From NCBI GenBank assembly GCA_964610885.1, contig CAZSWR010000126.1, forward strand, positions 1 to 7,173: a stretch of 7,173 nucleotides of DNA, in the 5' to 3' direction. The notes beneath the pieces are model-generated. The model had not been told where the DNA came from. It saw only the letters and a program-made list of their open reading frames with translations, and searched no databases. This DNA comes from CAZSWR01 sp964610885 (GTDB taxonomy: Bacteria; Bacteroidota; Ignavibacteria; Kapaibacteriales; UBA2268). The position numbers were made by a program, and so were the translations under genes. Positions 1 to 6,089 of this stretch are shown piece by piece (position 1 is the first letter of the stretch; each line of letters starts with the position of its first letter).

Positions 1-229
1 CATTCTGAGGCGCAGGCGAAGAATCCATATTCTTTGGATCCTTCACTTCGTTCAGAATGACTAATGTTTCCTCGTCATTCTGAGGCGCAGGCGAAGAATC
101 CATATTCTTTGGATCCTTCACTTCGTTCAGGATGACTAATGTTTCCTCGTCATTCTGAGCTGCAGGCGAAGAATCCATATTCTTTGGATCCTTCACTTCG
201 TTCAGAATGACACTTATGAGACAGCCCCT
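1..229. repeat. Tandem array of three 75-bp palindromic repeats
   Basis: Three units start at 1, 76 and 151. They are near-identical, with only scattered substitutions (GAGGCGCAGG versus GAGCTGCAGG in unit 3; TTCAGAATGA versus TTCAGGATGA in unit 2). Each unit is an imperfect hairpin: the left arm begins CATTCTGA and ends GAAGAATCC, the loop is ATATTCTTT, and the right arm begins GGATCCTTC and ends TCAGAATGA. A 15-bp spacer, CTAATGTTTCCTCGT, joins the units. The third unit instead runs into CACTTATGAGACAGCCCCT (to 229), which matches the ends of the element at 2118-2257. The array begins at base 1, so it may continue outside the window. No coding potential is seen. It is probably a dispersed, non-autonomous, REP/MITE-like family. 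Confidence 0.9.
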
Positions 230-294
230 ATAAAAATATCATCCCATCAGCACATCTGCTAATTAACTAATCCGATTGGAACCCGCCCCTACAT

Positions 295-322
295 AAAAAA
301 AGGCTTCCTTTTGGGGAAGCCT
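295..322 (-). terminator. Rho-independent terminator of tig
   Basis: Read on the minus strand just after the tig stop, GGCTTCC (315-321) pairs with GGAAGCC (302-308) around a CCAAAA loop. The stem extends by one A-T pair and is followed by a run of T residues (295-300). This is a textbook intrinsic terminator and marks the 3' end of the tig transcript. The plus strand has no comparable T run after the stem, so it is not clearly bidirectional. Confidence 0.9.
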
Positions 323-329
323 CGAAATT

Positions 330-1688
330 TTAGTGGTCGTGGTCGCAATCAGGACCGTGGACGTGGCCTTCTTCCTCGTAATCGTCGTCGTCGTCGTCCA
401 TCATGCCATAGGGCGTTTCTGTGTCGTCCGGGAATGGCACTTCGGTCGTTACGGCGAAGTCGAGAATAACATCGAAGAATTTCTTCGAAAGGATATAACC
501 CTGGAAGTTCTCGTTGTTCTGAAGCTCTTTGCGAATGGCTTCGGCGTCCATTCCGGTGCGCTCTGCCTCGAGTTCGACTGTTTCGTCGTAGTCGTGTTCT
601 TCGACTTCGAGTTTCTCTTTCTCGAGGATTCTTTCCTTGATGACAAGGAATTTAGCTTGGCGGATGGCCTTCGGCTCGAGGTATTCGCGGAACGAATCGA
701 CAGTGAACTGCTGATTGTCTTGCTTGATGCCCATTCTCTGTTTGATTTCGGCGAGGTCGTCTTCCATAATCGTACGGAGAAGTGCTTCGGGGACGTCGAA
801 TTCGTGCATATCGACCAACTGGTTCACGATGCTGTTTTGCATCAGCTGGCGGCTCTTTTGGTTCCACGATTCTTGCAGGCGGAAGCCGATTTCGTCGCGG
901 TAGTCCTGAGCGGTTTCGAATTTGCCTTCTGTGATTTTCTTGGCCAATTCATCGTTGAATTCGGCGGGAATGCGCTCACTGATCTCTTTAACCGTGCAAT
1001 TGAATGTATTCATCGGAGCGTTTGGTGCGTTCGATTGGGGCAGTTCGACGTTGAATTCGTCGCCCACTTTTTTGCCCATGAGGGATTCTTTGATTTGCGG
1101 GAAAAGAGCTTTGTTGCTCAGGTCTGCATCGAAATCTTGGTTCGTGCCGCCGATAATCGGCAGGCGTGTTTCCTCATCGATATGGGTCAGGTTAACCTTT
1201 GCGACAAATCTTTCCGATGTAATTTCTTCGGCCGGGACAAGCTCGCCATAGAAGAGGCAGGCGTCGTCCACGATTTTCTGAATTTCCTCATCGGTAACGG
1301 CGTGGACAGGTTCGTCCACTGCGAGGCCGTGGTAGTCCTTCAGCTCGAATTCGGGAATGACTTGGAACAGTATGAAATACTTCACGCCGGTTTCGGTTTG
1401 CTCAATTTTCTGCAACACCGGCTGGCCGAGGAAAGTGAGCTTTTGCTCTTTTGCTGCCTTGTTGAAGAACTCAATCGAGCCGTCCTGTAGGGCGTCTGCT
1501 TCGATTCGCTTGCCGTAGATCTGTTTGACCATCTTCAGCGGGGCCTTGCCCTTGCGGAATCCTTTGATTTCGACTTCTGGCAATACGTCTGCGTATGCCT
1601 TGTCGATAATCGGCTTAATTTCTTCGTTGGTAACGGAAATTTCTATTTCGCGTTCGCAACTGTCGATGATGTTTATTTTTGTTTCCAA
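330..1688 (-). CDS. tig: Trigger factor (ribosome-associated chaperone), with acidic/His-rich C-terminal tail
   Basis: This is a ribosome-bound chaperone that holds nascent chains at the exit tunnel. At 452 residues it is close to the usual family length of about 430-450. The N-terminal domain carries the L23-docking loop GFRKGKAP at residues 43-50, the same position as in E. coli. A divergent FKBP-like region lies at about 155-240, and the helical C-terminal chaperone domain at about 245-420. Residues 431-436 are six Asp, followed by YEEEGHVHGPDCDHDH, with His442, 444, 450, 452 and Cys448. This is a likely metal-binding tail reminiscent of SlyD (inference). The start is TTG at 1686-1688: AAAGGG lies 8 nt upstream and the next in-frame upstream codons reach a stop without an ATG. 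The ATG at 1691-1693 is in another frame and stops after six codons. No clpP or clpX follows; the gene ends at its own terminator. Confidence 0.95.
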   Translation of the reverse strand: METKINIIDSCEREIEISVTNEEIKPIIDKAYADVLPEVEIKGFRKGKAPLKMVKQIYGKRIEADALQDGSIEFFNKAAKEQKLTFLGQPVLQKIEQTETGVKYFILFQVIPEFELKDYHGLAVDEPVHAVTDEEIQKIVDDACLFYGELVPAEEITSERFVAKVNLTHIDEETRLPIIGGTNQDFDADLSNKALFPQIKESLMGKKVGDEFNVELPQSNAPNAPMNTFNCTVKEISERIPAEFNDELAKKITEGKFETAQDYRDEIGFRLQESWNQKSRQLMQNSIVNQLVDMHEFDVPEALLRTIMEDDLAEIKQRMGIKQDNQQFTVDSFREYLEPKAIRQAKFLVIKERILEKEKLEVEEHDYDETVELEAERTGMDAEAIRKELQNNENFQGYILSKKFFDVILDFAVTTEVPFPDDTETPYGMMDDDDDDYEEEGHVHGPDCDHDH

Positions 1689-1696
1689 TTCATTAA

Positions 1697-1702
1697 CCCT
1701 TT
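1697..1702 (-). promoter_or_regulatory. Ribosome binding site deciding the TTG start of tig
   Basis: AAAGGG on the minus strand sits 8 nt before the TTG at 1688-1686, which is good spacing. It is only 3 nt before the out-of-frame ATG at 1693-1691, which is too close for efficient initiation. This supports the TTG as the tig start. Confidence 0.65.
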
Positions 1703-1721
1703 ATTTTTTAATTCTTTTAAG

Positions 1722-1803
1722 TGCGGATGGGGAGACTCGAACTCCCACGAGTTTCCTCACCAGATCCTAAGTCTGGCGCGTCTGCCAGTTCCGCCACATC
1801 CGC
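1722..1803 (-). tRNA. tRNA-Leu (anticodon UAG)
   Basis: Read on the minus strand, the acceptor arms GCGGATG and CATCCGC pair over 7 bp, with discriminator A at 1722. The anticodon stem CCAGA/TCTGG encloses the loop CTTAGGA, giving anticodon UAG (complement at 1767-1769), which reads CUN leucine codons. A long class II variable arm (GAG-GAAA-CTC) and the T arm GGGAG-TTCGAGT-CTCCC confirm a leucine tRNA. The 3' CCA is not encoded (AC then T follows). It lies 33 bp upstream of tig on the same strand with no obvious terminator between, so the two may share a transcript. A weak TTGGAA/TAACTT pair at 1833-1838 and 1812-1817 could be its promoter, but the 15-nt spacing is short. Confidence 0.96.
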
Positions 1804-2051
1804 AAAGATACAAGTTACAAATTTACAAAATATTCCAATACATTACATAATAGAATTTTTTTGCAAGAAAAATTTTGCAAGTGCTTATTACGGACCGATT
1901 GCAGTAGGAAAATGCGAGTCGAGAGATCTGTGGAGTGACCCAAAAAGGACGTATCTTCCTATAACGTTTTGTATGGTTACTGTTCAAATCAACCATGAAG
2001 CCCCAAATTGAATATTGTCTATTCTGAATGATTGCATGACACACCACCTAA

Positions 2052-2069
2052 CCCCTCTTGTTAGAGGGG
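2052..2069. repeat. Short perfect GC hairpin without a T tract
   Basis: CCCCTCT and AGAGGGG pair perfectly over 7 bp around a TGTT loop. Neither strand has a following T run, so it is a poor intrinsic terminator. It may be a small dispersed repeat or a transcript-end stem for the upstream dehydrogenase operon. Confidence 0.5.
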
Positions 2070-2117
2070 GATAAGAATTCTTCTAAATATATTATTAGCG
2101 ATACATAATTTATTTTT

Positions 2118-2257
2118 TAAAGGGGGCTGCCTCATAAGTGTCATTCTGAACGAAGTGAAGAATCCATGCCATTCATAAGTCCTTGCTAATAATGGATGTT
2201 TCACTTCGTTCAACATGACCAAAAACAGTTTTTCGGACTTTTGAGACAGCCCCTTTA
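2118..2257. mobile_element. MITE-like 140-bp imperfect palindrome related to the 1-229 array
   Basis: Terminal inverted repeats of about 21 bp bound the element: TAAAGGGGGCTGCCTCATAA at the left, and the complement of ACTTTTGAGACAGCCCCTTT at the right. Inside them a second inverted pair occurs: TCATTCTGAACGAAGTGAAG (from 2141), then AATCC, faces an inverted relative at 2194-2219 with GTT and AAC changes. The centre (about 2167-2193) is unique. There is no transposase, so any movement would have needed enzymes from elsewhere. The end GAGACAGCCCCT also finishes the array at 229. A target-site duplication could not be identified with confidence. Confidence 0.7.
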
Positions 2258-2398
2258 GGGGTGTGTGAATATAACTCAACGAAACATTATGCAGATAATG
2301 TATATTTGCGATTCGTTGTTTTAATTATTCAACTATTTACATATCTTCGCCTCACCATCGGATCCCAATCGCATACGACTCCCGTGCCTCCCAACTCT

Positions 2399-3778
2399 CT
2401 ACGCCACGCAGATGGTTTTCGCGTTCACGAATTCCTTGACGCCATGGGCCGCAAGCTCGCGCCCGAAGCCGGACTCCTTCGTGCCGCCAAATGGCAAACG
2501 CGCATCCGAGCGGACAAAATCGTTGACTGCGCATGCTCCGGCCACGATACCATCTCGAGCAATTTCTTCGGCCTGCTCGGCACAGCCGATGACGGCGCCG
2601 CCCAATCCAAACGAAGTCGAATTTGCAAGCCGAACAGCCTCCGCCAGATCCGAGTAAGCAATCACTACCGGGACCGGGCCAAACAATTCTTCCGAAACTG
2701 CCGGGCAGCGTTGCTTGGCCGATGCCGCATCGTGCACCAGCAGTACCGTTGCCGGATAGAACCAGCCCTTGCGCTCGGGCAGTTGTGCGCCGCACACGGC
2801 AACCGCGCCCGCTGCAATGCTTTCGCTGACTTGCCTGTGCAGATTGTCCCTGAGGTCTTTCCTGGCCAATGGCCCCAGGTTGATGCCTTCGATTGTTGGG
2901 TCGCCCATGGTGAATATGCCGATTTTCTCTGCAAGCAACGCGGCGAATCGGTCGGCACTGCCCTTGTGGACGTAAATTCGTTTGGCGCCAATGCAGGACT
3001 GGCCTGCGTTCACCATGCGGCTCGTGGCGCAAATCGCAGTTGCTTGGTCCAAATCGGCCGATTCGAGCACAATGTAGGGATCGCTACCGCCCAACTCGAG
3101 GACGCACTTTTTCAATTCGGCTCCGGCGCGCGCGGCCACTGCCCTACCTGCTCGGGCGGATCCGGTCAGCGTTACGGCGGCCACTTTCGGATGGCCAATC
3201 AATTCGAGCGCCGCGCCGGTATCGATTTGCAGGTTCCCGAACAGTCCCTCGGGCAGCCCGGCATCGAGCAGAATCGATTCAATGGCTTCGCCGCAGGCAA
3301 AAGTATTCGGCGAATGCTTCAGCAGGCAAGAGTTTCCGGCCATCAACGCGGGCGCAGCGAAACGAAACACCTGCCAAAACGGGAAATTCCATGGCATGAT
3401 CCCGAAAATTGTCCCGATGGGCCGGTGGGCGACGTAACTCTTTTTGTACTCTGTCCGTATGTGTTCGTCCCGGAGAATCTCTTCTGCGTTTTCGGCATAG
3501 TAACGCGAGACGGATGCGCACTTTTCGGCGCAAGCGGCACCCTGGGCGAGCGGCTTGCCCATCTCCAAGGCCATAAGCCGCGCCAGCTCGTCCTTCCGGG
3601 CCACGAGCAATTCAGCTGCCCGATTAAGCACCTTGGCGCGCGCGCCGAACGATGAGAGAGACCAATCCCGCTGTGCCGAAGCGCATTTATCCGCCTTTGC
3701 CGATGCTGACGATAAAGATTCGTAGGCGTATTCCCTAATTGGCTCTTCAGTTGCCGGGTTAATCGTATAGAAACTCAT
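2399..3778 (-). CDS. NAD(P)-dependent succinate-semialdehyde dehydrogenase, Sad/YneI-like aldehyde dehydrogenase
   Basis: This cytosolic aldehyde dehydrogenase of 459 residues has the expected family length. It most resembles E. coli Sad (YneI), which oxidises succinate semialdehyde to succinate. Visible landmarks are PWNFP with the oxyanion Asn131, Lys154 in LLKHSPN, the cofactor loop TGSARAG (205-211), general base Glu228 in LELGGSDPYIV, and catalytic Cys262 in GQSCIGAKR. Further on are EELFGPV (363-369) and the closing FGGTKESGFGRE (430-441). The Sad-like pattern LKHSPN plus KKCVLELGGSDP favours this subgroup, but the true substrate could be another short semialdehyde. The ATG at 3778 is preceded by AAAGGAAG at good spacing, overlapping the stop of the upstream kinase gene 11 bp away. 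Co-transcription and co-regulation with that kinase are likely. No GABA transaminase gene is nearby. Confidence 0.92.
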   Translation of the reverse strand: MSFYTINPATEEPIREYAYESLSSASAKADKCASAQRDWSLSSFGARAKVLNRAAELLVARKDELARLMALEMGKPLAQGAACAEKCASVSRYYAENAEEILRDEHIRTEYKKSYVAHRPIGTIFGIMPWNFPFWQVFRFAAPALMAGNSCLLKHSPNTFACGEAIESILLDAGLPEGLFGNLQIDTGAALELIGHPKVAAVTLTGSARAGRAVAARAGAELKKCVLELGGSDPYIVLESADLDQATAICATSRMVNAGQSCIGAKRIYVHKGSADRFAALLAEKIGIFTMGDPTIEGINLGPLARKDLRDNLHRQVSESIAAGAVAVCGAQLPERKGWFYPATVLLVHDAASAKQRCPAVSEELFGPVPVVIAYSDLAEAVRLANSTSFGLGGAVIGCAEQAEEIARDGIVAGACAVNDFVRSDARLPFGGTKESGFGRELAAHGVKEFVNAKTICVA

Positions 3779-3789
3779 TTTTGCTTCCT

Positions 3790-5208
3790 TTATAATTTAT
3801 TAATTGGCAGGATTATAATAAACTCCGTCCCCGGTCGGCCGTCTTCCGCCAGATGCGATGGCGAACGCGCCTCGAGCCGGCCGGAGTACCGCTCGACGAT
3901 TTGTTTGACGATCGTGATGCCCAATCCGGTGCCCTCGATGTTTCGCCTTTTCGACAGAGTGGAGCGGTAGAAATCTGTGAACACCTTATCGATTTCTCCT
4001 TCGGGAATGCCCATTCCGCTGTCTGCAACCGAAATCTGAACGAACTCACGATTCGATGCAATACCCACCTCCACGCGGCCTCCAGTTTCGGTGTATTTGT
4101 ATGCATTCGACAGCAGGTTCGACAGAGCCAAGCGCATCAGTTTCCGTTCGCACGGGTACGAAATGTCCGAACCCGCGATTGAAAACGCGATTTTCTTTTC
4201 GTGGAACAGTACATTCATCTCCGAGAACAGTTCTTCGGCAAGCTCACGCAGAGGGACGTCGGCGGTTTGGGCCGGTTCGTCTGAGAGTTTCAATTGCGAG
4301 ATGTACAGAATATCATTTATCAATCCGATGGCGCCGTCCAATCGGGCTTGGCAGCGCTCGAGCGGATAGATCTGCTCTTTGGCCGGAATGCAAATCGAGC
4401 CGTCGAGCATTAGGTTCAAATACGTACCAGCAGCGGCGATCGGCGTTTTGAGGTCGTGCACCACGGAGCGGACGTATCGGGACTTCTCGCGCTCGGCTCC
4501 CTCCAATTCGGAGTACGCAAGGGTGAGTTCGTATTCGCGCTGGTAGAGGCTTCGCGCGATTGAATTTGCAAGATAAATACTGATGAAAAGCGTCAGCGAG
4601 AAGAACGTGAAGAATACAGCTACATATATTTCATTGTTGTACAATGGCGCCGGAAGCAGGCCATCGATGCCATTGTGCGGGATGATGCCCTTCAGCTCTG
4701 CAATCGCAGCAGCAAGTGTCGTCCCGACGACGGCCACCAGCAGCATCATCACAATGCGTCCGGGCAGGATCAGGCTGCCGATTATGATGTGAAACACAAA
4801 AAACACATAGAACGGAGTTTCCACCCCGCCTGTGAAATAAATTATTGCGAGCAAGGCCAGAAAGTCAGTGCAAATCTGCAATAGCGCGAACAGCACCCCG
4901 TGGAACTTGGCCGACGGATCCCACTTGGCCGGTTGCCGCCGCACTGCGCGAGCGAATACAACGTTGTACGCTAAGATCGTCGCAGAGCAAATCCACAGAG
5001 GCAGAGTGCCGGCGCTAATGCCCGCGCCCGCTGCCATCAAGAGTTCCAATAAAGCGGTCAGCCCGGCGAGCATGGCCGCGGCAGCATAGCGCAAATGAAT
5101 AAGCCAAATATTTCGCTCTTTTATTTCTATCCAAAACCTATCAAATTTTATTCGATCAGGTACTAAATTGAAGATTTCCATAATTTTTCTCGATTCGGCT
5201 AAATACAT
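3790..5208 (-). CDS. Six-TM membrane sensor histidine kinase with RegB-like GGxxxPF motif
   Basis: This is a two-component sensor kinase of 472 residues. About six hydrophobic segments occur at 36-59, 66-87, 104-125, 133-150, 151-171 and 193-216. A charged linker helix (217-247) follows. The H box is SVVHDLKTPIA, with phospho-acceptor His251. The ATPase domain has an N box (NLLSNAYKYT, Asn368), G1 (DSGMGIP, 396-402), an F region (FTDFYR, 410-415) and G2 (GTGLG, 426-430), so it appears catalytically complete. GGVETPF (127-133), between TM3 and TM4, resembles the quinone-binding GGxxNPF of RegB/PrrB redox sensors, with Thr in place of Asn. The first ATG directly follows an in-frame stop and lacks a clear ribosome site; Met10 (5181) is an alternative start. 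The dehydrogenase gene follows within 11 bp. No response regulator is present, so the kinase looks orphan here. Confidence 0.93.
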   Translation of the reverse strand: MYLAESRKIMEIFNLVPDRIKFDRFWIEIKERNIWLIHLRYAAAAMLAGLTALLELLMAAGAGISAGTLPLWICSATILAYNVVFARAVRRQPAKWDPSAKFHGVLFALLQICTDFLALLAIIYFTGGVETPFYVFFVFHIIIGSLILPGRIVMMLLVAVVGTTLAAAIAELKGIIPHNGIDGLLPAPLYNNEIYVAVFFTFFSLTLFISIYLANSIARSLYQREYELTLAYSELEGAEREKSRYVRSVVHDLKTPIAAAGTYLNLMLDGSICIPAKEQIYPLERCQARLDGAIGLINDILYISQLKLSDEPAQTADVPLRELAEELFSEMNVLFHEKKIAFSIAGSDISYPCERKLMRLALSNLLSNAYKYTETGGRVEVGIASNREFVQISVADSGMGIPEGEIDKVFTDFYRSTLSKRRNIEGTGLGITIVKQIVERYSGRLEARSPSHLAEDGRPGTEFIIILPINKL

Positions 5209-5290
5209 GGAATTTCAAAACGTCAATATAATAAATATGTACGAATTTTTGGAGCGGTAATTGCTTAAATATGTTGGGTTTTGTGATGCT

Positions 5291-5319
5291 GAATTATTTT
5301 TTTGAATTATTGAATTATT
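5291..5319. repeat. Three direct GAATTATT repeats upstream of the small RHH gene
   Basis: GAATTATT occurs at 5291-5298, 5304-5311 and 5312-5319, the last two abutting. They lie in the divergent promoter region between the kinase and the small putative DNA-binding protein and overlap its possible -35 region. They could be an operator, or simply AT-rich sequence. Confidence 0.5.
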
Positions 5320-5329
5320 TCTGTATCTT
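5310..5329 (+). promoter_or_regulatory. Possible sigma-70-type promoter for the small RHH gene
   Basis: TTGAAT (5310-5315) resembles a -35 box and TATCTT (5324-5329) a -10 box, but their 8-nt gap is too short. The earlier TTGAAT at 5302-5307 gives 16-nt spacing to the same -10 box and is the better partner. Transcription would start at about 5336, just before the ribosome site. The DNA is AT-rich, so chance matches are likely. Confidence 0.3.
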
Positions 5330-5340
5330 ACCAATGAGGA

Positions 5341-5346
5341 AGGAGG
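5341..5346 (+). promoter_or_regulatory. Strong Shine-Dalgarno site fixing a TTG start
   Basis: AGGAGG ends 6 nt before the TTG at 5353, which is ideal placement. The earlier TTG at 5348 stops after two codons, and the ATG at 5334 lies upstream of this site in another frame. The site is the best evidence that the following short frame is translated. Confidence 0.75.
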
Positions 5347-5352
5347 CTTGTT

Positions 5353-5520
5353 TTGAAGCGTATAGTGGTCCCCGAGGAAGTCAAGATCGAGGCTGATACA
5401 AAGAAGAAAACCGATTTCGAACTAAGGATTAGTCCCGAAAAAAAGCAAAGGCTAGACGAACTATCGAAGAAGTTCAAGTACTCCGTCGTAGAAATCCTGA
5501 AAGAATGGATTAAAAAATAA
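5353..5520 (+). CDS. Small putative ribbon-helix-helix (CopG/Arc-like) DNA-binding protein
   Basis: This is a 55-residue protein from a TTG start, running from MKRIVVPEEV to EILKEWIKK. A charged N-terminal segment (1-20) leads to a strand-like DFELRIS (21-27), helix A PEKKQRLDELSKKF (28-41), a turn, and helix B SVVEILKEWIKK (44-55). This is the order and size of a ribbon-helix-helix core, the fold of dimeric repressors and antitoxins such as CopG and Arc, which read DNA through the paired strands. The chain ends with helix B, so no second domain exists. Support for the gene is a perfect AGGAGG at 6 nt and an uninterrupted frame. It is divergent from the kinase operon and converges on the HEAT-like gene with a 6-bp gap. 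There is no toxin-like partner beside it. The fold assignment is inference from pattern only. Confidence 0.65.
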   Translation: MKRIVVPEEVKIEADTKKKTDFELRISPEKKQRLDELSKKFKYSVVEILKEWIKK

Positions 5521-5526
5521 CCCCTC

Positions 5527-6081
5527 TCATTTCAAACTCTTCAGTATATGATTTGCCCGCGAGACGAACGCCATCTTGGCGCCTTCGGAGTGCTTTGCCA
5601 GAAGCAATTTGAGTTCGGGTATCAACTCGGGATAGAATTCAGTCAGTTTATATAGAATAGTAATCGCATAGACCCGGATGGCTTCCTTTTTGGTGCCGGA
5701 CTCCAGCGCCGTCAGGCAATAGTCCAGAAGTATTCCGTTTGTGCCCTCGTCCTGGGGGTCCAGGTCGGATTCGGCAAAGACACGCATCAGGTTGAACGCG
5801 CAGCTTTCGTCCGCTGTGGCCACCAGCGCGTCGAGGATCCTTTGTTTGTACTTTCCGAATGTGGCCGGATACCTCACGATTGCGTAGGAGGCCACTCGCA
5901 CGGCTCTTTGGGACTTCTGGCCGCAATTCTCCTCGATAAGCTCCATGAGCGGCTCGAAGAGTTGCTTCCTTTCCAGGCAAAGATTCACGCCGGCATCGAC
6001 GAGCATTTTCGAACTGTCGGTCAGGAATCCGTGCCAGAAATTGCTGCTATTTTGCGATTTTTTCATTTTGTGTCCGGCCAT
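5527..6081 (-). CDS. HEAT-like helical repeat protein of unknown function
   Basis: The 184-residue protein is almost wholly helical and soluble, with no signal peptide or membrane segment. Consecutive amphipathic helices at about 36-100 (around QLFEPLMELIEENC and AVRVASYAIVRYP) and 115-184 (KEAIRVYAITILYKLTEFYP, then PELKLLLAKHSEGAKMAF) resemble HEAT/ARM repeats. The pattern of helix, RAVxVASYAIxxYP, and a closing AxxxxxRAxxILKxL is like a small HEAT-like family I associate with Bacteroidetes and relatives; its function is not known to me, though such repeats usually mediate protein binding. The start at 6081 is uncertain: the only GGG-like ribosome site lies inside the adjacent hairpin, and Met6 (6066) is an alternative. 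It sits 67 bp downstream of kbl on the same strand and may be co-transcribed. Confidence 0.8.
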   Translation of the reverse strand: MAGHKMKKSQNSSNFWHGFLTDSSKMLVDAGVNLCLERKQLFEPLMELIEENCGQKSQRAVRVASYAIVRYPATFGKYKQRILDALVATADESCAFNLMRVFAESDLDPQDEGTNGILLDYCLTALESGTKKEAIRVYAITILYKLTEFYPELIPELKLLLAKHSEGAKMAFVSRANHILKSLK

Positions 6082-6089
6082 AATGCAGA

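Larger units (their letters stand above)
1804..2398. other. Gene-free AT-rich interval between tRNA-Leu and the aldehyde dehydrogenase
   Basis: No convincing gene is present here. Short open frames on both strands lack ribosome sites, and the one at about 2061-2279 runs through repeat DNA. The interval holds two direct copies of TTTTGCAAG (1859-1867 and 1873-1881), a short GC hairpin (2052-2069) and the MITE-like element (2118-2257). GC content rises sharply at about 2345, some 50 bp before the dehydrogenase stop codon. No typical intrinsic terminator with a T run was found for the dehydrogenase transcript. Confidence 0.7.

Noticed and set aside
1..229. CRISPR array
   Set aside because: The units are 75 bp and repeated in full, including the spacer, so there are no unique spacers, and no cas genes are present.
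333..1490. Long plus-strand open frame (385 codons) opposite tig
   Set aside because: It is an antisense shadow of a clear trigger factor gene, with low-complexity Val/Phe-rich translation and no ribosome site.
1804..1811. Bacteroidetes-type TAnnTTTG promoter box at the tRNA 5' end (TATCTTTG)
   Set aside because: The box overlaps the first base of the mature tRNA, so it cannot be the tRNA promoter, and no matching -33 TTTG at the right spacing was clear.
1823..2047. Possible 74-codon minus-strand gene in the gap upstream of tRNA-Leu
   Set aside because: It has no ribosome site, no recognisable motif and atypical AT-rich composition.
2061..2279. Possible 72-codon minus-strand gene
   Set aside because: Its frame runs through the MITE-like palindrome, so its openness is a property of the repeat.
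2261..3655. Plus-strand open frame of 464 codons opposite the dehydrogenase
   Set aside because: It mirrors codon bias of the real minus-strand gene. The translation is rich in Arg, Cys and His without any recognisable domain, and it begins inside AT-rich repeat-flanking DNA.
5353..6081. Toxin-antitoxin pair made of the RHH protein and the HEAT-like protein
   Set aside because: The genes are convergent rather than co-directional, and the HEAT-like protein has no toxin features.
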